DNA of 27,747 bases from Hofstenia miamia (Eukaryota > Xenacoelomorpha > Acoela). The position numbers were made by a program, and so were the translations under genes. The notes under the pieces were generated by a model that was not told the origin of the DNA, searched no databases, and saw only the letters and a program-made list of their open reading frames with translations. Location of the stretch: positions 2,832,495 through 2,860,241 of the forward strand of contig SCFE01000016.1 of NCBI GenBank assembly GCA_004352715.1. The letters are read 5' to 3'. Positions 9,931 to 18,365 of this stretch are shown here, one piece after another; position 1 is the first letter of the stretch, and each line of letters opens with the position of its first letter.

Positions 9931-10039
9931 ATGTCAATTTGTGGAACGTACTTCACTCGGGTATTACTATTGATTTTTCCTGTCTTGCTTAGCCTGCTAT
10001 CTTTCATTATCGATTTGAAATTCGAGAAAGGCGAATCAG
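9931..10039 (+). CDS. Candidate first exon of a single-pass membrane protein
   Basis: An ATG at 9931 in an A-rich start context (CAAAATGT) opens a 36-codon reading frame. It gives a short polar N-terminus (MSICGTYFTR), about 17 hydrophobic residues (VLLLIFPVLLSLLSFII), and a charged segment (DLKFEKGES). It ends exactly at CAG|GTAAAC at 10039/10040, a good 5' splice donor. This is the usual layout of a signal anchor or signal peptide encoded by a first exon. A TGACGTCA site lies about 60 bp upstream at 9864. No second exon could be identified, because the downstream DNA runs into repeats and a gap, and the family is not recognisable. Treat as a hypothesis; chance is not excluded for a frame this short. 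Confidence 0.3.
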
Positions 10040-10412
10040 GTAAACGTAGGATTACCTATACCTGTTTAAGATCCTAATGGTTAGACTATAATCGACTGAT
10101 AAGTGACCTTGTATTATTTGTTGTACTTTAAATGTAGATGATATTAAATGTAGGTTAGGAAGCTGCTCTTATTTTATCTTGTTATATATGTTGTTTTTAA
10201 CTAATTTTTATCTTGTGAATAGCAGCTAGTATCTATGTCCTGTTATCAGTTACCATCACAAAATTGAGAAATGAGTATAAGTCGAATAGTGCTTGGTTTT
10301 ATTATTTCACTAAATGGGATACGCATAATTGAGCTGAGTTTTCGTGGTCTGGGTACACTGCAGTGGAATGAATCAGACTTATCAACAAGCCGTAATTTCT
10401 AAGTTCGGCTAG
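10040..10412. other. Non-coding stretch
   Basis: AT-rich and without coding signal. If the exon at 9931-10039 is real, this is the start of its intron. The last bases, AAGTTCGGCTAG, match the word that resumes after the gap. Confidence 0.4.
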
Positions 10413-10579
10413 NNNNNNNNNNNNNNNNNNNNNNNNNNNNNNNNNNNNNNNNNNNNNNNNNNNNNNNNNNNNNNNNNNNNNNNNNNNNNNNNNNNNNNNN
10501 NNNNNNNNNNNNNNNNNNNNNNNNNNNNNNNNNNNNNNNNNNNNNNNNNNNNNNNNNNNNNNNNNNNNNNNNNNNNNNN
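10413..10579. other. Assembly gap, 167 N
   Basis: A run of N. The sequence on both sides carries the same AAGTTCGGCT word, so the gap falls inside a GC-rich tandem repeat, which probably caused it. Confidence 0.98.
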
Positions 10580-10594
10580 TTAAATTTTGAGTAA

Positions 10595-10907
10595 GTTCGG
10601 CTCGGCTCGGATCGGCTAGGCTCGACTCGGCTCGGCTTGGCTCGCCACAGAAAATCTTTCAAAGAGGCTCGTTTCAGCTCGGTATTTTTTTAAAAATATT
10701 GTGCTCTCAGAATTTTTTCAATTGCTGTTCCTATTATTTAATAAACATTTCAAAAATACGATTATAAGTAAGGAATATTGCATGAAAAAATAAGAAAAAT
10801 CTGCATGATCAAAATCAAATGCAGCATTTTAAATTTTTTTTTGCTTAAAAACGGCTCGTTTTGGGCTCATTGTATATCCAATACTCTGCTCAAGCTCGGC
10901 TCGTTGA
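10595..10907. repeat. GCTCGG-rich degenerate repeat
   Basis: A dense, imperfect run of GGCTC/GCTCGG words occupies 10595-10646, with scattered copies at about 10666-10681, 10852 and 10885-10905, separated by AT-rich DNA. The motif also precedes the gap at 10404. It may be the subterminal repeat of a DNA transposon spanning the gap, but no termini or target-site duplication are visible. Confidence 0.5.
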
Positions 10908-10986
10908 AAATTCTGGATATGAATCATCGGTGAATGGATATGGCGTCGTGCAGATGCCCACTGAACAAGCTGGAGCTAATGGCTTT

Positions 10987-11419
10987 CTAAATAGTAGAGG
11001 TGAGCGCCGCCATGAGCCGACTACTATTGACGGCGCAGACCCGATAAGGTCGGCGGCGGTGGCGCAGCCGGCTGAGTGACATGTATAGAACTGGAATATA
11101 CTGTATAATATTTCATATAGAAACCCTATGAGGCCTAAAACTGCATATGATGCAAGCAGTTGTAGGAAACTATCTATCTGAAAAAAAGTTCATCATGTGA
11201 TTACAGGCAATCTGATTAGTAAGATCACCTAATAAATGTTAAGAGTCAATACCACATCAACGACATTAAATGCTATTTCCCTTTTATGACATATTTCGTT
11301 TGTTTTGATATAGTTTTAGTTATCAATCGGCTCAGCCGTCTAAATTTTCTGCCGGCTGGCTAACTAAAATATGTCAGCGCCCGCGCCTCAGCCGGCTGGC
11401 GCCCAGCTCTACTAAATAG
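10987..11419. mobile_element. hAT-type MITE with 8-bp target-site duplication
   Basis: The element spans 10995-11411 (417 bp) and is flanked by a perfect 8-bp direct repeat, CTAAATAG (10987-10994 and 11412-11419). The ends are inverted repeats: the left begins TAGAGGTGAGCGCC and the reverse complement of the right begins TAGAGCTGGGCGCC. GC-rich subterminal blocks follow on both sides (GCCGGCTGAG words at 11069-11078 and, inverted, 11391-11400). An 8-bp TSD with short TIRs and subterminal repeats is the hallmark of the hAT superfamily. There is no transposase inside, so it depended on an autonomous relative. Confidence 0.85.
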
Positions 11420-11714
11420 TAACGTGTTAGAAATAGAAATCAATTATAGTTGTTTCTTATTAAATCTAAAGACAATAGTTTGTTCTAATCTAGACATGGC
11501 CGTGCAATAGAAAGCTGTCAGAGCAAGAGTTAAGTTACCATGTTAGCACACGTTCTAGCCTGAGTGTGATGATTCTAAAATAGTGCCAAGACAGGCTTTA
11601 GGAATTGCAAGGCAGTTTACTTATTGAGAATTTAAATGAGTGACCATTATTCAGAGGTTTACCTTTAAAGTAATAGGAGCCCTAGCATGCAGAAAATGCA
11701 TTAAGAGCACATTC
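11420..11714. other. Non-coding stretch
   Basis: AT-rich sequence with no gene or repeat boundary that I can support. Confidence 0.4.
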
Positions 11715-12307
11715 TTAAACAATTTCTGAAATGATTATTTTGCAGTTGATAAAAAATCTACCACTTCTTTCATTTCCTTCATGAGATATTAAGGAAATTC
11801 TCAATATCGGGATCAATGTTTTATTCACTAGGTTGAAAATGAAAACCAAGTCAAGGTTTACTAGGTAAGATGGAAATTTTAGAAGAGCACAATTGCACAA
11901 TACTTTGTGTGACCTGATTTGCCTTTTTAATCTATATGTTTGAAATTCACTTTTATAGAAAAAATGTATCATAAAATGTTTTTTAATTATTTTGTCATAT
12001 AATATATAGATAGCATTGTTATCATGTTTTGCATTTCGGCATGAACACTCTTAGATAGCTCTGGACTTTCTTTTTTAATAATAAATATCACTAGTTGGCA
12101 AAGTGCTGTAGAGGAAGGTTTTGGATTACTCCATACTATTTTTTCCTTTGATCTTTCATTCCATGAACATCGAGGAGTGTCATCTGCATCTTCTAGAGTT
12201 ATTTGTTTATATGTGCTATGCCCAGTTGATCTATCCATGCTGTACTTATATAAAAATTTCAAGTCAATTAATGAATGAAAGACCTGTATGAAAATCATCA
12301 GAAGCAT
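11715..12307 (-). other. Two open frames, possible exons of an unknown gene
   Basis: On the minus strand a frame from 12307 to 11987 and another from 11972 to 11715 follow one another. The first has a plausible acceptor (TTTTCATACAG|GTC at 12283) and encodes a hydrophilic, protein-like segment (YSMDRSTGHSTYKQITLEDA, then ADDTPRCSWNERSKEKIVW). A weak donor (CTA|GTGATA) comes after 'TALCQL'. The second frame is more AT-biased and hydrophobic. I recognise no domain in either. The phase of the first does not fit the donor of the candidate exon at 12372-12560, so I do not join them. Confidence 0.25.
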
Positions 12308-12371
12308 ATTCTCTCAAAAAACTTTCACATGTAATGACTTATAATTCAATGCTGCATTTAGTTGCAGTTAC

Positions 12372-12783
12372 TTTGATGTTTTTCAGATAAGATTTTTTCC
12401 TCTTCCTTGTAGTAACTAGCATGGAGGTCAAAGTCTTGTTCAATTGCTCTAAACCGAAAAGTATTACGCACATCAACACCTAATCTACAATCTACAATCA
12501 TTGCAAGGCTTTTTTCCAAACTATATTGTTTGATATTACCGAATCCTTTGTCACTCGCATCTTTTAAGCTATGCAGAGATTGGGTGATGAGCAAGAAGCG
12601 ACATGTACAGAATTATGTTCTTTAATTATTTATATATAATGTCTGCAGACATTCGATATCTTTATCACTTACACAATGTAAGCAAGCAATTATCATAAAC
12701 AACTGACACATGCATTCTGCTTGTTTCATTTTCAATATCGTATGCTTCTATTATGAAAAACATTTTATTGGTGTATAAACTCT
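12372..12783 (-). CDS. Two phase-compatible candidate exons, unknown protein
   Basis: Exon A (12783 to 12673) follows a TTTAG acceptor and ends at a consensus GTAAGT donor; it encodes ESLYTNKMFFIIEAYDIENE and continues to SVVYDNCLLTL. Exon B (12560 to 12372) follows CTTAAAAG with a pyrimidine-rich tract further upstream and ends at GTAACT. It encodes a Ser-Asp-Lys-Gly-Phe start, a 'LAMIVDCRLGVDVRNTFRF' core and an acidic end (YYKEEEKILSEK). Both use the same phase (1), so the spliced frame stays open across a 112-base intron. The residue mix looks like real protein, but I do not recognise the family. They could be host gene exons or a fossil. A hAT-like terminus (12827-12897) lies just upstream. 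Confidence 0.35.
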
Positions 12784-12826
12784 CTAAATTTTGCACAAAC
12801 TCATGATGAAGCATTAGTGTAAGACA

Positions 12827-12897
12827 CAGGGCCAGTCTTAGCCTGCGCGGGGCCTGGGGCAAAATATAACTTATAAGTAATGATAACAACGGCCCTG
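12827..12897. mobile_element. Tiny hAT-like element or terminus
   Basis: It starts CAGGGCCAGTCTTAGCC and ends GGCCCTG, so the outer seven bases are perfect inverted repeats. The internal GCGCGGGGCCTGGGGCAAAA block resembles the ends of common animal hAT elements, which begin CAGGGCCGG and contain GGGGCAAAA. At 71 bp it would be a minimal deletion derivative. The flanking 8-mers do not match, so there is no target-site support. Confidence 0.4.
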
Positions 12898-13520
12898 TTA
12901 TTATTATGTGAGTTTCGCGAGTGTGTTATTATGTAGTAAAACTGCAAAGATCTGTGCTTGCATATGCTCTTTGTAGGGAAATTATATAGCTTGCAAAATA
13001 TATATAATTTTGAATTTCTTGCTTGATGATATAATTATATATCATTGTATGTAACTACATCCCAACAGCTTAAGATATCGGTTCTAAGTTAAAGCAGCAA
13101 TTTTCAGTAAGTTTATGCATTGCAATTTGAGGATATTACAAGCATATTATGCATTTTAAAGATAATTATAGATATTTAGAAATAATTGAGTACTGTAACG
13201 TATCTTAAAGCCACTTTAAAGAAATTAAAGGATTGGGAAGAATATTAAATCTTAAGGTATCTTTAAGTCACACTCTAGAAAGCTAGAGTTTTAAAAATCC
13301 ATCTAGTACTTTAAAGTGAATTCATTTTTCAAGAAGTTTAAAGTGCTATTATCATTTTTATATATTATAATCAAATGTAGAAATTTGTATAATATATTAA
13401 ATATAACAAGATAATATGATATAACTATATTAGCAAAATATAGATACACATATATATAATGGTATCCTAGCTATACATACTTACCAAATTTAGCATATAT
13501 TTAATACATTTCTCTATATT
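12898..13520. other. Non-coding stretch
   Basis: Very AT-rich. It contains a few short inverted words (CTCTAGAAAGCTAGAG at about 13272-13287, and ATCTTAAAG/CTTTAAG-type words from 13201 to 13270) and TA-rich runs. No gene is supported. Confidence 0.4.
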
Positions 13521-13922
13521 TTATCACCTAATCCCTATAATCTTTCAATTATCCCTGCAGGATCGGAACATCGGGACATTGTTAAAAGAATGATTATTAG
13601 ATCCCGTCTTCTGCACTTTTCAAGAATTTGTTCCCATACTTCGGAATATATATCAATTTCATACAATTTCTTCAAATCATTAATGAAAATTGGTTATAGA
13701 AAACATTTTTTAATGGATCAGTATAATATGTTCATTAAATCTCTAGAAGGAAAAACTTGGCCCTACTTAAAAGAACGTACTCAACGGCAAAATATCAACT
13801 ATAGAAAGGCATTAAAACTTTATTATGTAAAAGGATTGAATTTAAAAATGAAACGCAGAATTATCTGGTATACGCAAAGATCTTTAAAAAAACTACTAAC
13901 TAAATCAAGATACACAATGTAA
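13521..13922 (+). pseudogene. Penelope-like reverse transcriptase C-terminal (thumb) fragment
   Basis: A plus-strand frame is open from about 13500 to a TAA at 13920-13922 (the first ATG, 13590, is internal). It reads SEHRDIVKRMIIRSRLLHFS, then RICSHTSEYISISYNFFKSL, then GYRKHFLMDQYNMFIKSL. The R-x-x-x-x-S-R-I-C-S / F..L...GY....L pattern is typical of the region after the palm domain in Penelope-like and related RTs of animals. A basic C-terminal tail follows (KALKLYYVKGLNLKMKRR). The palm with its catalytic Asp residues and any GIY-YIG endonuclease are absent. Stretches of A/T make the upstream limit uncertain. The assignment is by pattern memory and moderate at best. Confidence 0.42.
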
Positions 13923-14169
13923 CTGGTCTTCCCCTGGGACTTGCTCTGCTAAAGTAAAGATATTTACCATGCAGTCGTGGTGATTTTCATGAACATTTAG
14001 AGTAAATAAACTGGTGCTTTTTATAATTTTATAATTTAAAGTGTATATATATATAGAGATTATTTTTTATAATATAAAAACTTGAAAAGACATATTGTCG
14101 AAACGCGTCGTAGAAATTAAACTTTTAGGAAACTTCTACCTTAATGATGTATCCTGATACTAATAAGAA

Positions 14170-15042
14170 ACCTTCAAAACAAAATCGATCATTGAAAACG
14201 CAGAGCGTGACAATAAGAAGTTGCTTCTTAATTTAAACAGACTTCTGAGGAAATTTCTAAACAATGTTAGAATGTCCAAGATGAACCCGGACAAACTTTT
14301 TAAGTTTGCTCATGATAACATTATTAAAACTCTGGAAAACATGATGATTAAGAGAGAACTAACTCAAAAAATGGAATTCTTGGCAGGTTTCATAAACTTT
14401 ACTTTTGATGATATTCGGAAAGAAACTATTGCCTTACATGAAAAATAATCATTTAAACACATTGAAGAATGCCGCAACCTATGCAAGGATATCAATTCTA
14501 AGAATGATGTTTTGAAATTAGTTAAACTTATATGCTATGAAACAAATACTTCATTTCAAACATTGTCTGAAGTTCTAAAACTTAATGATTATTATATTCA
14601 GAATGAAAGGCGGAATTTACGCAAAATTNGTCCAAGATGAACCCGGACAAACTCTTTAAGTTTGCTCATGATAATATAATTAAAACTCTGGAAAATATGA
14701 AGATTAAGAGAGAACTAACTCAAAAAATGGAATTCCTGGCAGGTTTCATAAACTTTACTTTTGATGATATTCGGAAAGAAACTATTGCCTTACATGAAAA
14801 AGAATCATTTAAACACATTGAAGAATGCCGCAACCTATGCAAGGATATCAATTCTAAAAATGATGTTTTGAAATTAGTTAAACTTATATGCTATGAAACA
14901 AATACTTCATTTCAAAAATTGTCTGAAGTTCTAAAACTTAATGATTATTATATTCAGAATGAAAGGCGGAATTTACACAAAATTAATCTATCTAAATCGG
15001 AAATTGAAGAAGGATTAAGTTGCTTTATAAACAAGAGAATGA
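14170..15042 (+). CDS. Unknown alpha-helical coding fragment, duplicated around a single N
   Basis: A frame opens at about 14170 and encodes a long, mostly helical, Lys/Asn/Glu-rich segment: ENAERDNKKLLLNLNRLLRK, then MNPDKLFKFAHDNIIKTLEN, then MEFLAGFINFTFDDIRKET, then an Ile-Glu-Glu-Cys-Arg block, LKLVKLICYETNTSF, and NDYYIQNERRNLHKINLS. I cannot assign it to a family. The stretch 14274-14628 is repeated as 14630-14984 with the only N between. The upstream copy has a TAA at 14446-14448 where the other has GAA; the downstream copy is open. The frame is cut at about 15042 by the tail of a minus-strand LINE, so the run of Met/Ile codons and the final ~20 residues to 15113 are LINE-derived. It was probably a host or repeat coding exon before the insertion. 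No donor or acceptor is certain. Confidence 0.45.
14274..14984. repeat. 355-bp tandem duplication separated by one N
   Basis: Copy 1 is 14274-14628, the N is 14629 and copy 2 is 14630-14984. The copies are the same length with no indels, and I count about 10 substitutions (near 3%). Copy 1 ends exactly at the N and copy 2 begins exactly after it, both starting GTCCAAGATGAACCCGGACA. This is the signature of two overlapping contigs (alleles) joined end to end with a token gap rather than a biological tandem repeat. Confidence 0.9.
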
Positions 15043-16598
15043 TAATGATAATGATAATAATAATCGAATTAAATTGCTCTCTAAATACATATTGCTTTAG
15101 TTTCTTCTTGTAGACTTCAATTTAGTGTTGGCTCTAATTTCTTTAAGCAACATATTAAAGAGGAATGGACTGCAGATGGAGAATGCAAGGTCTGTCAATA
15201 CTTTCGTTGTTCTATGTATAACTAGTAAATTGTCTGAAGATGATCGTGTCATGGAATTTGATCTCTAAAATTTCACGGAAGTAGGATGATCCAATTGCCC
15301 ATTGCATGTAAGCACTTCCAAACTATTAGACATATTTTAAATCTAATTCTAAATTTAACTTTCAACCAGTGTAGTTCAACTAATGCCGGTGTAATAGCTT
15401 CACGGTAACTCAAATTAAATATTAAGCAAGCACATCGATTTTGAATAATTTGCAGCTTGTGACTGATACTCTGGGATTCCATAAAGCAGACTATTGAAAG
15501 AATCGATTCTAGATATAACTAATACTTGTAGAATATTCTTCACATTTGATATACATAGATACTTGCAAATTTTCCAAACATTTCTAAAAACATAATTGAG
15601 TTTACTTGTGATTTCATTGAAAGATCTTTGTCAAAAATACACCCAAGGTTTCTAAGGGGGGTTAAAAATTGCTTTGAATCAATACTGTCATGTTCCTTTA
15701 ATCCAAAACACAACAATTTTTGTTTTATCCTCTTTGAGTAACTAAAATGCAGAGCTCATTTTAAGTGATAATTGTGACGTAATGTTCTTGATTGATTGAT
15801 TGGAGTGTTATTTTCAGATCCTCCCGTGCAAATGAAATATATATATTTGGGTGTCATCTTCAAAAATGTGGTGGGATATCTCATTCTCAGAAAGAAAAAC
15901 ACTAATAAAAGAATTTTTTAGTATAAATAATATAGGGCCAAGTACTGAGCCTTAAGATACCCCGCAAGAAATAGATTCTATAGTAGAATATTCATTTCCA
16001 ATTCGAGCAAATTGTCTGGTTGAATAAGTATGATTTAAACCAGTTAAGTACTGAACCATTAATTCCAATTTTTTTGGAGTATGCGTAATAATAGTACAAG
16101 GCTAATAGTGTCAAAATCAGCTGCCTGGTCTAATAAAGACAAGACGATACATTCACCACAATCAAGTGTGAAGAGGATGTCATTTTTGACCCGAAGAAGA
16201 GCAGATGCCACAGATCGGATAGCCCTATAGCCAGATTTGTATTTTGGAAGGCGTCTATTTGATTCCAAAAATGAAGTGAATTGTTTCACTGCAGATTTTC
16301 AATTAATTTGGAAAGAAATGATAGGTTTGCTACTGGTCGATAGCTAGAGTGCTGACTGACGTCCAAGGTCTTTTTCTTCAATGTAGGTCGAATTTGTGAT
16401 GTCTGCAAGCAATCAGGAAAGGGAGTATTCCATTAAAAACTTCTTCATGTTTCAATACATTTGTCAAAATATGGTTCACATGTTGTATTACGCATAGACA
16501 TAATAGTTTCTCATACCTCTAATGTAGATAGCCTTTTAAACTGAGACAGTGAGAAATATTTTATTCCAACATTCAACATAAAAGTTGTGGGGGGGGGG
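15043..16598 (-). mobile_element. CR1/L2-type LINE ORF2, degenerate, minus strand
   Basis: Read from the gap leftwards. A linker has QFKRLSTLEV and a 'NTTCE' site. The RT entry has IRPTLKKKTLDV, then SSYRPVANLSFLSKLIE and SGYRAIRSVASALLRVKNDI. LLDQAADFDTIS holds the first catalytic Asp (the family norm is LLDLSAAFD). A CGVS-stop-GSVLGP block is a mutated GVPQGSVLGP. FEDDTQIYI sits where the family has YADDTQLY, so the DD pair remains. The thumb-proximal ISHKLQIIQNRCACLIFNLS and LVELHWLKVKFRIRFKI follow, and the C-terminal block is MTRSSSDNLLVIHRTTK, then SICSPFLFNMLLKEIR (normally WNxLPxxIR). The tail is a short microsatellite (GATAAT/AATAAT on the plus strand, 15043-15064). Several stops and frameshifts make it inactive. 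It continues into the gap, where its endonuclease would lie. Confidence 0.88.
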
Positions 16599-17598
16599 NN
16601 NNNNNNNNNNNNNNNNNNNNNNNNNNNNNNNNNNNNNNNNNNNNNNNNNNNNNNNNNNNNNNNNNNNNNNNNNNNNNNNNNNNNNNNNNNNNNNNNNNNN
16701 NNNNNNNNNNNNNNNNNNNNNNNNNNNNNNNNNNNNNNNNNNNNNNNNNNNNNNNNNNNNNNNNNNNNNNNNNNNNNNNNNNNNNNNNNNNNNNNNNNNN
16801 NNNNNNNNNNNNNNNNNNNNNNNNNNNNNNNNNNNNNNNNNNNNNNNNNNNNNNNNNNNNNNNNNNNNNNNNNNNNNNNNNNNNNNNNNNNNNNNNNNNN
16901 NNNNNNNNNNNNNNNNNNNNNNNNNNNNNNNNNNNNNNNNNNNNNNNNNNNNNNNNNNNNNNNNNNNNNNNNNNNNNNNNNNNNNNNNNNNNNNNNNNNN
17001 NNNNNNNNNNNNNNNNNNNNNNNNNNNNNNNNNNNNNNNNNNNNNNNNNNNNNNNNNNNNNNNNNNNNNNNNNNNNNNNNNNNNNNNNNNNNNNNNNNNN
17101 NNNNNNNNNNNNNNNNNNNNNNNNNNNNNNNNNNNNNNNNNNNNNNNNNNNNNNNNNNNNNNNNNNNNNNNNNNNNNNNNNNNNNNNNNNNNNNNNNNNN
17201 NNNNNNNNNNNNNNNNNNNNNNNNNNNNNNNNNNNNNNNNNNNNNNNNNNNNNNNNNNNNNNNNNNNNNNNNNNNNNNNNNNNNNNNNNNNNNNNNNNNN
17301 NNNNNNNNNNNNNNNNNNNNNNNNNNNNNNNNNNNNNNNNNNNNNNNNNNNNNNNNNNNNNNNNNNNNNNNNNNNNNNNNNNNNNNNNNNNNNNNNNNNN
17401 NNNNNNNNNNNNNNNNNNNNNNNNNNNNNNNNNNNNNNNNNNNNNNNNNNNNNNNNNNNNNNNNNNNNNNNNNNNNNNNNNNNNNNNNNNNNNNNNNNNN
17501 NNNNNNNNNNNNNNNNNNNNNNNNNNNNNNNNNNNNNNNNNNNNNNNNNNNNNNNNNNNNNNNNNNNNNNNNNNNNNNNNNNNNNNNNNNNNNNNNNN
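16599..17598. other. Assembly gap, exactly 1000 N
   Basis: Preceded by a run of ten G, a common sequencing or assembly stop. The round length suggests an estimated or default scaffold gap. Unrelated elements on opposite strands flank it. Confidence 0.98.
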
Positions 17599-17599
17599 A

Positions 17600-18365
17600 G
17601 ATAGGCTGTACATGGTAAGGCATAAGGGAGGGAAAGGGCTGCTAAGTGTGGAGGAAACTGTTGAAGCAGAAGCACTAGGGCTAAAGGAGTATGTAGAAGA
17701 GCAACCTAAAGGATCCCTACTAGAGGTCACTAAGGAGTTAAGGAAGATAAGAACTGAGAGTAAAGGAAAGAAGGTATACCAGAGTAGGATGAAATTGGAG
17801 AGACAAACAAGGTATAGGCAGAAGGCAATGCATGTATAATACTGTAGGAACATAGAAATGTGTGACAGAGAAGACATTTGGTTAAAGAAGGCAGGACTAA
17901 AAAGAGAAACTGAAGCACTGATAAAGGCAGCACAGGAGCAAGCAATAAGAACAAACTGGGTGAAGAACCATATAGACAGAAGATCAGAAGTAAGTGATAA
18001 AAGTAGGCTATGTAAGAAAGAGGCAGAGACAGTAGATCATCTGATAGCAGGGTTTGAGAAGTTGGCACAGAATGAGTATAAGTTCAGGCATCACAATGTG
18101 GGACGAATGGTACATTGGAGCTTGAGCAGCCAGCATGGGTTAGAAGAAGGTTAAAGTAGTCCCAGTAGTTGTAGGAGCACTAAGAGCAGTGAGTAAGAAG
18201 CATAAGAAATACTTGGGCGAGTTACGAGTACCAAAGTTGGGAGGAGCAGTAGCGCAGAAGGCAGCATTGTTAGGAACAGCTTGAGTCCTGAGGAAAGCTC
18301 TAACACTCCCTGGGAAATGGTGAGTTCCCTGAGCTGAGAGGGATACCAGCATGAAGCTGTAAGAA
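17600..18365 (+). pseudogene. R2-type LINE ORF C-terminal region lacking its endonuclease domain
   Basis: This is the part after the RT in R2-superclade LINEs, which carry a C-terminal restriction-like endonuclease. The sequence opens DRLYMVRHKGGKGLLSVEE (norm RLYxxRxxGGRGLxS), passes an in-frame TAA at 17837 (probably CAA mutated), then WLKKAGLKRETEALIKAAQE, QAIRTNWVKNHI, and the zinc-knuckle region SRLCKKEAETVDHLI, then KLAQNEYKFRHHNVGRMVHW. The knuckle is damaged: the first Cys is Ser and the last is Phe. After HGLEEG (18154) the sequence jumps, with a frame change, to KVVPVVVGALRAVSKK and AALLGTA-stop-VLRKAL, which is the very C-terminus. The endonuclease block that normally lies between, with its PD...D...P motif, is missing. 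The 5' part is in the gap. Inactive. Confidence 0.83.

Noticed and set aside
9778-10077. 99-codon frame taken as a single protein
   Set aside because: Its first half is translated repeat DNA; only the part from the ATG at 9931 to the donor at 10039 has independent support.
10861-11079. 72-codon plus-strand frame with Ala/Gly-rich protein-like end
   Set aside because: It crosses the left border of the hAT MITE at 10995; the GC-rich composition of the transposon end explains the apparent protein.
12307-12372. Joining the candidate exon ending at 12372 to the frame starting at 12283
   Set aside because: The donor leaves phase 1 but the acceptor needs phase 0, and the alternative phase hits a stop within a few codons.
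15113-15243. Plus-strand frame containing an ECKVCQ zinc-finger-like motif, apparently a next exon of the 14.2-15.0 kb ORF
   Set aside because: The opposite strand encodes the conserved C-terminal block of the minus-strand LINE (SSSDNLLVIHRTTK onwards), so the plus frame is an antisense shadow.
16511-17877. Very long open frames (339-434 codons) on both strands
   Set aside because: They consist almost entirely of untranslatable N from the 1000-base gap; only a few real codons lie at the edges.
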